A stretch of DNA of 64,000 nt from Sorex araneus (Eukaryota > Chordata > Mammalia > Eulipotyphla > Soricidae). Within the stretch, counting starts at the first letter, position 1; each line of letters starts with the position of its first letter. Under the pieces are notes generated by a model, which saw nothing but the letters and a program-made list of their open reading frames with translations, made no database searches and was not told the origin of the DNA. Shown here in pieces: positions 1 to 11,400 of the stretch. Where the stretch lies: the NCBI RefSeq assembly GCF_027595985.1, contig NC_073305.1, forward strand, positions 82,369,126-82,433,125, read 5' to 3'. The position numbers and the translations under genes were made by a program.

Positions 1-620
1 TAACAAAAGAACAATCAAGTTTCTTAAATGAAAAAAATGCAGCAAAAAGTTGATTTTTGAAATGTTCCTTCTAGTGAAAAGAACTGAGGGTTTGGGAGAT
101 AGCTGAAGCACTGCAGCTTGTGTCCAGCATGGACTTCGCTTTGAGTTTGATCACTGGCTTTTCCTGGCACCACCCTCCCCCTGTCCTCTGGGCACCCCAC
201 TGCGTCATTGGGCATCAAAATCCCTAATGACTATCCAGTGTGGCCCTGTGCCACTCCCTCCGTCCCCCAGGTCAGAGGGTAAAAAAAAGCCTTAAAAGTA
301 TGTTAAGTCACTGTTGCTGAAACTTGGGGAGAGTTATCAAGTCAAAGCTGTGTTCCAAATAGTCCTACTAAAAGGTAGACTTTAGCGTGTTATAAAGTGT
401 AAGAAGATTCTAACTGTAAGAAGCAGCAAAACTGTAAAAAAAAAAAAAGACCGTTATGTCAAAGTCTAGTGAAGATTGTTCTGATATAAAAAACAAAGTG
501 TCATATATGTAATACAATAAAATAAATGATCAAAAGATCTGGATGTAAATTAGAAGTTAAATATGAAGTTCAAATCTCAAAAACAATAAAGAATTTTTAT
601 CACTACAACACTATAAAAAC
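1..620 (+). other. AT-rich non-repeat stretch, candidate 3' UTR end of the upstream gene
   Basis: I see no coding exon or recognisable repeat. AATAAA-type signals occur near 516-526 and 584-592. In human, CD2AP lies upstream of ADGRF2 on the same strand, so this could be its 3' UTR; that is inferred from gene order, not seen in sequence. Confidence 0.2.
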
Positions 621-1769
621 TTTAAACTATGGTTCTTATCTTGATTTAACTACTTATTTGATTTATTCAACCCTTTAAAAACATGCATGTTTGGTTGAAT
701 AATGCCAAGCCCATGAAAATGTGCTTTCCTATATCATTCCTTATGCATTTTTTGGTTAGCTTTAGTTAAATTAAAATTAACTTTTAATATAAAGTTGATT
801 TGATTTAGCTAACAATACTATAATCATTTAGCCTAAACTAAGCTAAAGTTAATGCAATTCATATAAGCAGGGACTCCTGGTCATACTTTATGAGAATTAT
901 GCCAGGAAATTCATCAATGAGTTTTACCCAAAGCATAGTCATCATATTGGTGATGATTCTAGTAAGTTACTTAGATAATTCTTTTATACTGCTACACTGC
1001 AGTATGTATCCCTTTGATAGATTGAAATAAGGAATGCCAACATGGCTGCTTTAAGTTGCTTGAAATTGGGTCTCCATCTGGGTTGCTACTACAAACATTT
1101 AAAAGTGATGAGCAACAAAGAGATCCCTTTGCTTAAATGATTCCAGCTCTCTAGAAAACTATCAATAAACTGAAATAGGCAAGGCTAAATATTGCATATA
1201 ATCAACGGATTTCAGTGGAATTTCTGGGAAGCAAGAATTTCAATGATTTAAGAAATATATCGTGACTGTTCTTTTTAAAACAATAGCTTTATTTGCTTTA
1301 GAATTATGCATGGTCAAGATAGACTTTTTAAAAATTTTGCCTAAAAAATGGAATAAATAGCAATTATCAATTACTGCAAAATTTCTGGTCTTTGTTGACA
1401 ATATTCAGTCTTCTAAATTCTTCCATCTGAAAACAAACACCAAATGTCTTTCAAAGAGAATCTCACTCAGATTGAACGATATATGAGTTATTAAAATCAA
1501 ATATTAAAAAATTCCATGGATGTGAGCCCTGTACACAGCATGGATCCTGTGTGAATCGTTATTTTTACTTCCCTCTCTTCTTAATTGAGTCATTTCTGTG
1601 CCCATCTGTCTCAGCACTATCTGAGGTGCCATAGAATCACTTTAGTTCTGGCAGAAATAACAGATTAGGCCACACCTTAGATGAGTTTTCAAGAAATTTC
1701 TGCCTACTTGCAAAAGAGGACAGTGCTGCAGTTCAGTGGGAATGGGGGTTAAAATAGCACGTGGGTGAG
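621..1769. other. AT-rich flank without recognisable features
   Basis: No exon, young SINE or LINE could be recognised here. Several A/T runs and a TTAGC-rich patch near 750-850 are present but explain nothing. Confidence 0.4.
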
Positions 1770-1905
1770 GTGGGGGCGAGGCTGGAGCTATAGCACAGCG
1801 GGTAGGGTGTTTGCCTTGCACATGGTCGACCCGGGTTCGATACCCAGCATGCCATATGGTCCCCCTGAGCACCACTGGGTGTGACCCAAAAAGAAAAAAA
1901 AAGAC
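1766..1905 (+). mobile_element. Type A shrew SINE (internally shortened)
   Basis: tRNA-like head with GGGTTCGATACCC, then the CCATATGGTCCCC and TGTGACCCAAAAAG tail motifs. The usual GGAGTAATTCCTGAG segment is missing. Flanked by AGCACGTGGG at 1756 and 1906. Confidence 0.9.
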
Positions 1906-2359
1906 AGCACGTGGGGTGCTTATGCTTCTCCAAAAGATATTCTGAGACTCAGCCTGCGCAAGGGATGCCCAGCTCGTCTTCCATTGGAGCCACCCCCACG
2001 ATTCTCAGCCTTGCCTAACCTGAACAATAGCCTGTCCTTCCCTCTCCTGACCTCACGCAGGCTGTTTTCAATCACACCCCCTGGGCAGCTCCCTTGGGAG
2101 GGAGTCCTACCTGAGGTGTCGTGTGCAAGCACAGGGCAGAGGCTGTCACGTCAGTGAGTGGATGCGGGTGGCCCCCTTGCTGGTCGGTGCTCACCCCCGC
2201 TGCCTCTCGGCAAAGTCAGTGGGAAGCCGGGGCTGTCATCTCCTGAGCAGGAGCAGGGAGAGAGGACCCAGTGCCAGGGTCTGCGGGGACTGCAGTGGTG
2301 TGGCACGTGGAAGGCTTCAGATGGGCGATGCGGTGGCTTTTCATTGATTCTTTTTGCAG
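1906..2359 (+). other. GC-rich flank before ADGRF2 exon 1
   Basis: Base composition is clearly more GC-rich than the surroundings, with scattered CpG. It ends at the exon 1 acceptor. It could include promoter or 5' UTR sequence, but no TATA or defined site is visible. Confidence 0.25.
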
Positions 2360-2463
2360 TCGCCGGAGGGGCTGCTGCGTGGAGGACGATGACTAGTGTG
2401 CTGTTGCTGTGTGGCTTGGTGTTTCTCTTGCCCACGGAATCCTGCAGGACGACGTTGTGCCAG
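2360..2463 (+). CDS. ADGRF2: ADGRF2 coding exon 1 (5' UTR to 2388, CDS 2389-2463)
   Basis: A pyrimidine-rich tract ending in TTTTTGCAG at 2351-2359 looks like an acceptor, so a non-coding exon probably lies further upstream. The ATG at 2389 has A at -3. The 25 codons encode a hydrophobic signal peptide ([12 protein letters not shown] core) and end in phase 0 at a CAG/GTAAGA donor. Confidence 0.85.
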
Positions 2464-5400
2464 GTAAGAAAAGGGAGGTGGGAGGACAAACTGGTGGGGA
2501 GAGTCCAGTGAGGATCAAACCCTTCACTTGGCCACGTCCTAGTTATTTGACCGTAAGTAGGGAGGAGGTCCACACAATGAACAATGCAACCTCTGAGCCC
2601 CCAAGCCTATTTTAGACAACAGCTGCCGGTGACTTTCTTTTTTCTTTTTTTCTTTTTCTTTTTTTTTTTGCTTTTTGGGTCACACCCAGCGATGCTCAGG
2701 GGTTACTCCTGGCTTTGCACTCAGGAATTACTCCTGGCAATGCTTGGGGGACCATATGGGATGCCGGGGATTGAACCCGGGTCGGCCGCGTGCAAGGCAA
2801 ACGCCCTACCCGCTGTGCTATCGCTCCGGCCCCTGCCGGTGACTTTCTAACCAACCTTTCCCATAAGTTCCAGAGATGCAATGAGGCTTGAATGATTTGA
2901 AGGTGATAAACTCTTTCTCCATTTCCTTTGATGGTGAAACTTTGAGTTTACTCTTAACCAGGGTGGAGCTGTTTCTTGGGGCGCTTGAAAAGGTGGAGGC
3001 GGCGAGGGCTGTCACACTGTATAGGTGATATTAATGGCATTTAGTGGGCAGGACCTAGGAATGATCTGGCACAATGAAGCATTGTCCCACCCACATGGCA
3101 CTAACCTTTGAAAAACTTGATAGTGAATACCATGGATGGATGGATGGATGGATGGATGGATGGATGGATGGATGGATGGGAAGAAGCAATGAGCAGCTCA
3201 GAGTTAACCAAGGGTGGGCTGAGGTGGGAAGCAATGTACCATTCTCCAGCTTTGTCAGGCAGTGTGGCCCGGTGCTCTCTCTGCAGTCTCTTTCCTTTAA
3301 TACATAGTCATTTTGACTTTTCTGTTAGACTGGAGTGATAGCACTGCAGGTAGGGCATTTGCCTTGCATGCGACTGACCTGGATTCTATTCCTCCGCCCC
3401 TCTCGGAGAGCTTGGCAAGCTACCAAGAGTATCTTACCCCCATGGCAGGGCCTGGCAAGCTACCCATGGTGTATTCGATATGCCAAAAACAGTAACAACA
3501 AGTCTCACAATGGAGACATGACTGGTGCCCCCTCGAGCAAATCGGTGAACAACGGGACGACAGTGCTACAGTGCCTCAGAGAGGAAAACATCTTCAGAGG
3601 CAGAGAAATAACTCAAGGAGTAGAACACATACTTAACATGTGGTAGGCCCTGAGTTTGCTCTCCAGAACTTCATGCTCCCTCTACCAATGGCCCTCAAAC
3701 TCCTCCAGGTCAAACTCTGCTGGGATAGTTTCTGGTTCCCTAGCACTGCCCTGGGTGACCCTGATTAAAATATTTTGGGCTTCTTGGGAAGATAGTATCA
3801 TTGACCACATAGCCTGGAAGATGTCTTTGAGACACTAGTTATGTTCCATGCCTTGCTTTCAGAGGGAAACTGAGGCCTGCATTGTGGAATGACTTGCTTG
3901 AAGTTACTTAGCTACTTAGAAACCCACTGAGCTACTGTGCCAAGGTCAGGTCTCCTGTCTTTAGATTTTGAGGTGCTTGTTCTTCCTATTTTAATGTGTG
4001 CTTGCATTTTTGGTGGGGAGGGGGTATTGATTTGGACCATACCCAGTGACGTTCCTCCTGGTTCTGCACTCAGGAATCACTCCTGCTGGTGTTTGGGAGA
4101 CCATCTGGGATGCCGAGATGGAACCCGTAAGCGGCCTTCCTCCTGCGCTCTCTCCGGCCCTAATGTGTGTTTTCCTTCCTGAAAAGGAAAAAAAAATTCT
4201 TTTGGAATTTCTGTGTAGGGAGCTCCCACATGATACCTATGTTGCCCTCTGGGTAACTTGTTCCTAGGTAGGCAATTTCTCCATGATTCACTTTCCTTGT
4301 CAGCTGGTGTATACTTTTGTCTACTTTCTGGGGAGAGGTTCGAGCCCACTCAGAAATGTCTTATGCTTTTGAGGCCTCTTGACTTCACAGCTCTGCACCC
4401 TTTCCCCCCTTCATTTCCTCACCCACATTTCCCCACAAGATAGAAGAGAAAGAGCAGGCGAAGCCTGAGAGGTTGACTCTGCTTTGCGTCCGGGTCTCAC
4501 CTGGATCAGAGCATCCATCACATCCTTTTCTTCTCCATTTACAAGCTGCTGGATGCCGTTCTATTGGGGCTACCCCTCCTCCTGACCTGCTGACTCATAG
4601 GTGAGCCCACAGGTTTGACAGGTTTCAGATTTGCGTGTGTCTTTTTCAGGGTTAGACTGAGGAAGATGCGTGTTGAAAGCTGAGGAGTTCCCTAGTAGAT
4701 ACCGCCCCTACCCCGCCCCTTCCGTGCTGAAAGGAAATACCCAGAATCATGTATGCCTTGGCCAATTAGCAGGAAAGATGTGAATGAGATCCTCCATGCC
4801 AGAAGGCAGCATTTCCAGTCCTAGTAAACAGGATAGCCTATTTTGCACACGTATCTGCGGCTCACAGACTGTGACCTCACTGGAGTCTCTTTAATGGGCT
4901 AAGGGTCATCAAGGCTTGTTCACTTTTACCTGACTGAATACGGCGTAGGAGACTGGGATGCTTTGTTGAAGAAGTGAGGGCATCTTGAGATGCTGATGTA
5001 GTCACACTGGCACTTCCTTTTTTGCCTTCTCCACCTGGGCATGGGCTGCTGTGGTGGGAGAGCAGTGGTGTGGGAGTGAGGAGAACTGAGTTCTAGTCTC
5101 AGATTTCTAAGGAACTCCCTCCGTGGCCTTAGGCAGGGCGACTAATCTATCAACAATTTAGTTTCCTTGTGTGTATTATAAGGGGGTGGGTCTGGTTGAT
5201 CTTTTAGATCTTTTAAGCACTAAATCTTTAGTAGCTTCATAGATGATCACAGGGTTTGTTCTAAATGTTTCCCATAGATGGTCTTATTTATTCCTCCATA
5301 AAAATGTTCTGAGGTGAGTGTCCTGTGATTGTTGCAGTACAATCCCTGTCTGACTGTTTATACGAGAAAGAGGAGACTCATGCACTTTCCCAAGGTCTCA

Positions 5401-8400
5401 AGCGCGTGTTTGAATCTGAATATAGGGGTTCAGCTACCAGAAGGTACCCAGTGATCATAAGCTGACTCTTTTTTCAGTGAAGGCCGGGTATAGATGAGCA
5501 AAAGAGAAGGTGGGGGCTATTAATCAAAAGAGATGGGGTGCTTATGATGAGAGGGGCAGGCTTTGGGGGTTACCCTATACATAAAAAATATAAAGTTGCA
5601 TATATAGAGTTAAAGGGAAAGAGCATATTTATAGAGAAAGAGAAAAGAATCACGTGGAAATTTAAAATTAGAAATGCTGAAGAGTATTTTGTTCAAGACT
5701 TGCTCAAGACTATTCACTACAAAATTAACTTAAATAACATTTGTTTTGTTAAAATTAAAAAACAGTATCTAAATACTTGCATGACAATAATTTTGTAACA
5801 TTCCCCCTACTTTTGGTAATACAATAATTTTTGTAAGTAACATATTAGAAGAAGGGGAGATGACTCAAAGGACTTGATACATGCTTTTCCTGTGGGAAAC
5901 CCAGGTTTTATTTTTAACACTCATGGTCCCCTGAGCACTACCTGGTGTGGCCCTAAGCAAAAGAACAACTAAATCAAAACTAACATCATAAATATTTAAT
6001 TGTAAGTAAAATTGTAAAATTTTCCTGTAAAAATATTTCATTTTTTTCTATGGGAGAGCAGAAAATTCATTGTTTTTCCTCTAGCATTATTGATTAAATT
6101 TCTTTTTTTAATTATTCTGGTTTGTTCTGGTTTTATTATTCTGATTTTAGTGCCCAGAAAGTGGAAAGGGATAGAAATGATATGTCTGTGGTGGTGGTTT
6201 TCATGTGGAATGCACCCCTGTTCCCTTTCTCATTCCTATTCTTGGTTGACTAAGAATAGAATGTCTCTAAAAGATACACAAAATAATAGTGGCTAGGTGG
6301 ATACACAGTGTGATGGTAAACCCTCTATACTTTGTGTTTAAAGGGAAGCACCTTAGGGATGGCATCCTCTCTGCATTTCACCTAGCGAAGAGGGAAATTG
6401 GTAGAGACACATTCTTTCCATTCATCTATTAGCCATAGCTACATGACCTCACATGACCACATTTATATGGAAAACTGAGAAATGTGATTCTTATCCTGGA
6501 TGTATCCACTATAAATTAGAGGTATGCAAGAATTAAAAATGAATATTAATGGACAGTTATCAGTCTCTGCCATACTTTTCAAGTTATAACCCTTCCTAGA
6601 GCAGTGAGGTCTTTTTGCTTATTTAACAAGTCAAAAATTCTTTCTTGGTAATCTGTTTCTGAGGGGACTGGAGCGACATAGCACAGCGGGTAGGGCATTT
6701 GCCTTGCATGTGGCTGACCCGGATTTGATTCCTCCATCCCTCTCGGAGAGCCTGGAAAGCTACTGAGAATATCCCGCCCACACGGCAGAGCCTGGCAAGC
6801 TTCCTGCGGCGTATTCAACATGCCAAAAACAGTAACAACACGTCTTACAATGGAGATGTTACTGGTGCATGCTTGAGCAAATTGATGAACAATGGGATGA
6901 CAGTGCTACAGTGCTATTATTCTGGTTTAAAAGACCCCTTTTAGATTATCAATTCATTATCATTTCACGAAATCACAAAATCCTGTTAATCACCTATTTC
7001 TCGGGCAGGCTCAGTAACCTCTCATTTCGTCCTTTCCCTGAGATCTTAGAAGTCTCTCTTGACTCGGCCCTCCCAAAAATGTCAAACTGGGAGCTCTTTC
7101 AGGGTCAGGGGAATGAGATCTAGCTTGTTACTGGATTTAGCATATGAATACATCATGGGAAGCTTGCAAGGCTGTCCCATGTGGGCAGGAAACTCTCAGA
7201 AGATTGTCATTTTCTCCCAGAGGGAGGAGCAGGCTATAAGATATAGCGTAGCCGCAAAGTGGCCGTGCACTTCTGAGAGCTTGCTTTTAAGTCTCTCTCT
7301 GGATGTTGGCCATTGATAGGATCACACACACCTGAGTTCCTCTGCAGGTACCTTCATGCATGAGGCCTGTCCGAACATGTGGAAAGGGGCCACGAGCATG
7401 GCTGTAGCTAGGTTCCGGTGGTTTTCGGCTGCCGGGAGCTCTGCTCAGGGTGGGGAGGGAAGCTGGAGCCCATCCCCTCCGAGGGGCCCCAGGGAAGACA
7501 GCCAGGCGTGTGGGAAAGAGACTCTCTGCCATTATCATTTATGAAATGGAAATATGTATAGAAGGGTCATGAAATGGGGAAACCTCCAACAAGATTTTTT
7601 TTTTTAGTATGTAAAGTATCAGGGTACTTAGAATATTCTTCTATGACTAATTGCATATATTCTTAGAAGTAGTGCCACTTAGAGGTGTGATGTCCTCGTT
7701 CTAACATGGAGATGACTGGAAACAACAGAAGTCTAGTCTATGAAATCCCAGCTAAAGATCTTTTAGCTCAGCTTCAATTTATCCATATCCAGATATAGCT
7801 ACAGCCTCTGGAGTGTTAACCAGAGTGAGGGAGAACATGAAGGAGGCAGAATCTGAACAGATGGCTGTTAAGTGATTTTGCTTTTGAAGTTTTAATAAAA
7901 TAATCTGATTATGTGAATACACTGTTAAATACTTTAGGGTTTTAAAAAGGCCCATGTAAGAATCCTGTAACTTAACCTTCATCAATTTTCCAATTACCCC
8001 CACCGTCCACTACCACCCCTCCACACCCCTCCCCAGGCTCCTGGCTCATATCCTGGAGAGAAAGCAGATCCTTGTCCCTGGAGCGCAAGGAGGCACCTGG
8101 TGAAGGGCAGAGGGAGGAGAAACAGCCCTGGATGGAAGGAAATGGGGCTGTAAGGCTGGCCACCCAGAAAGAGCCTCCGGTCTAGTGATTGGCTTGATGT
8201 CCCCGCTGATCCAGATGTGGTTGTTGTTGGTGACTAAAGAGAATCTTTGCACTGGCACATTGATCTTGACATGCATTTTACTTTTCCTTTACCAGGCTGC
8301 CAACAGAAGCAAGGAGAAAGTGTCTTCGGGGCCATCTGGTACGTTGACAGCAGTTGCTGATAAAAGGAAGCTGTGCTGTTCATCTTATTGTAACAGACCC

Positions 8401-11400
8401 GTTCTCAGCCCTGCCGCCTGGCAAGGCAGATGGCACTCCTTGATAGTTTGCACTTGGTCTCTTTATCTTTCTCCTAGGAAATTGGATCTTAGACCCCTCT
8501 TTTCCAGCACTCTCTGCGGCATGTGCTCTGGGAGTTCTTGGCCATAAATCCATTACATAGTGCCAACTCACCCTGATGCAGTTGCTAGATCAGGTCTGTG
8601 AGAACCTGCAGATGACAATTCATTACAAAACTTGTTGTGAAGTTCCGAGTTGGGTGCTTGCTAGAGAATACCAGGTGTGGAGATTTCCACCTGTATTCTG
8701 GGGTGCTGCCATCTGAGGAGGTGCGGGGGCCTTCCGGTGTGGTGCGAACATCAATTTAGGGGCTGAAACTTGGGCTCTTCTCCCGTCATTGGCACAGATT
8801 CAGTTTTCCTTTCTTTTGACTTTGGGGCCACACCTCGCTGTGCTCAGGCTTTACTTCTGGTTCTGAACTCTGGGATCACTCCTGGTAGGACTTGGGCCTC
8901 TGTAGACAGTGCCTGGAATCAAATAGGGCTCAGCCACATGCAAGGGGAACATCTTTTTTTTTTTTTTTTTTGCTTTTTGGGTCACACCCAACGATGCTCA
9001 GGGGTTACTCTTGGCTTTGCACTCAGGAATTGCTCCTGGCAGTGCTTGGGGGACCATATGGGATGCCGGGGATCGAACCCAGGTCAGCCGAGTGCAAGGC
9101 AAACGCCCTACCCGCTGTGCTATCGCTCCGGCCCCGCAAGGGGAACATCTTTTTTTTTTTTTTTTTTTTAATTTTTTATTGAGTCACCATGTGGAAAGTT
9201 ACAAAGTTTTCAGGTTTAAATCTCAGTTATACAATGCTCGAATACCCATCCCTTCACCAGTGCTCATATTCCACCACCAAGAATCCCAGTATAGCTCCAC
9301 CCCGCCCCCTCACACCCCAACCCCCCCCACGCCCCTAGCCCCCCCCGCATGTGTAACTAATAAATTTCACTTTACTTTCATTTTGATTGCATACAATATT
9401 TCAACAAAACTCACTATTATTGTTTGGAGAGTCTCTCGCAAGGGGAACATCTTAACCCCTATATGCTCTCTCTCTGACTCCTCATTATTACCTATTTGAG
9501 TTCATAGTAAGTTTTTGTTGGAATGTATAGAGCTGAAATGTATGACAACTACTGATCCATGTCTATTTTCCTTCAGCTCAGAAACATCCTAATGTCAACT
9601 ACCTGGGTGACCCTTGGAGGTTGGCTTCTGCAGCCCAGAAACCCAACCTCATCATCTAATTCTAATGCAATTGTTTTTTTTTCCACCCCCAGCTGTATGT
9701 GATGGTGTCTGTGTGGACAGTTCACACTGCAGTCAAACCTGCCCTCCTGGCACTCAGGGAAATATGGGATTTTTATGCAGACAAAAGCAGTGGCACAAGA
9801 CTACTGACACCTGCCGGACTCTCGACACCTTCAATATCTTTGAGGTAAAATTCTTTCTTTCACATGCAAAGTGAGACCTCATATTAGCAATGCATATTAC
9901 TGCTCTCAGGAAGAGGGTGGGTGCAAAAACAAAGGAGGGGGTAGGTGAGTTTGTGCACAAATAACTAAATTCCTACTAGTTCTTTATATTCAAAGATGGC
10001 CTATTCTTTCTTATTATATTTTATTTAAAAATTGAAGTGTCATGGATTACAAGAGCGTAACTATCTATAAAGTTTCAAGATTAGCTCAGTGATAGAATTG
10101 AGAATACCAAGAAAGGAAGTGTGTGGGTGGGGGTAATGAGGTGTACTGGAAGTAATGCTAGGACATTGTGGAAGGTCTTGGACTCTGGTGGTGTTTAGGT
10201 GAATGTATATATCAATAACATGATCTTTAACACTATTGTAACCATGTTCCCTAAACTGTAGCACTGTTTGCACTATCGTCCCGTTGTTCATTGATTTGCT
10301 CAAGAGGGCACCAGTAATGTCTCCATTGTGAGACTTGTTACTGTTTTTGGCATATCAAATACGCCACAGGTAGCTTGCCAGGCTCTGCCGAGTGGGCAGT
10401 AGCTTGCCGGGCTCTTCTAGAGGGATGGAGAAATTGAACCCAGGTCAGTTGCATGCAAGGCAAATGCCCTACCCACTGTGCTATCACTCCAGTCCAGCCC
10501 TTAAACTATAAAAATTAATTTTAGGGGTACAATGTTACTGCATCCCAATGACTGCTACGGTGCCAATATTCCTTCATCACCATCCACAGGACTCTTTCCA
10601 TTTCCTTTCTGACCACTGGTACCCTCAGTTCTGTGGCCAGTGCCTAATGGTTAATTTCCATTGTATATTACCATTTCTCTTGCTTTGTTTTTTATGTCTC
10701 ACACATGAATAGAATCCTCTGACGTCTTTCACTCTCCTCACTTATTTCACTTAGAATGATGCTCCCTAGTTCCATCCATTTTGTATCAAGATGCAAGACT
10801 TCATTTTTTTCCATTATTGTGGAGTCGTATTCCATTGTGTGTATATATCACAGTTTCTTTATCTACTCATCTGCTGTTGAGCTTTTGGGTTGTGTCCATA
10901 TTTTGATTGTTGTACACAGCGCTGCACGAACATAGGTATCTATGCAAATAACATAAGTACATCTATTTTGGGGGGATAAATGTTTTACTATATTTGGAAT
11001 AAAGCCTAGGAGTGGAATTACGGCATCATATGGTAGTTCTATTTTTAATTTTTGCAGATGTTTCCATAGTTTACCAAATAGAATAGGGAATGAGGATCCC
11101 CTTTTCTCTTCATCTTTAAGCACTTGTTTTGTTTTTTGAGGGTATTTTGGGGGTGGGTGTGAGGTATTGGGGTCATACCTGGTGATACTCAGGGGTTACT
11201 CCTGGGTCAGGAATTATTCCTGGTGAGTTCATGGGACCATAAGGGGTGCAACCTGGGTTGGTTGTCTTTAAGACAAGCACCCTACTTGCTATACTATCTT
11301 TCCAGTTCCAGCACTTGTAGTTTTTGGCTGTTTTGAAGTAAGCCAGTATTAGTGGTATGAGTTGATAGCTCATTGTTATTTTGCATAATTTTGACTTGCA

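Larger units (their letters stand above)
2464..8295 (+). other. ADGRF2 intron 1
   Basis: 5.8 kb holding type A SINEs, two type B SINEs, an ATGG microsatellite and three MIR relics, listed separately. The remaining sequence (for example 4440-5050, 5440-5840, 6000-6660 and 6920-8290) shows nothing I can name. Confidence 0.7.
8339..9692 (+). other. ADGRF2 intron 2
   Basis: Carries a nested cluster: an old SINE (8822-8939), a young type A SINE (8956-9135) and an L1 3' fragment (9152-9437). Nothing recognisable at 8340-8820 or 9454-9692. Confidence 0.7.

Noticed and set aside
1-620. Calling this definitely the CD2AP 3' UTR
   Set aside because: Only gene order in human supports it; no CD2AP coding sequence is visible, so it is kept as a low-confidence suggestion.
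1820-1860. tRNA gene (box A and GGGTTCGA box B)
   Set aside because: The box B-like sequence is part of the tRNA-derived SINE head and recurs in dozens of copies; no intact cloverleaf or CCA-side stem is present.
2151-2573. Open frames of 117-140 codons on both strands over the GC-rich region before ADGRF2 intron 1
   Set aside because: They overlap the signal-peptide exon, have no domain or splice support, and reflect GC-rich composition with few stops.
3131-3180. CRISPR-like array
   Set aside because: It is an uninterrupted tetranucleotide microsatellite with no spacers, in a mammalian genome.
8770-9171. 133-codon plus-strand open frame
   Set aside because: It runs through an antisense type A SINE and its poly-T; the phenylalanine run and SINE translation show it is repeat sequence.
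9011-9499. 162-codon plus-strand open frame
   Set aside because: It spans a SINE and an antisense L1 3' fragment, so it is not a gene.
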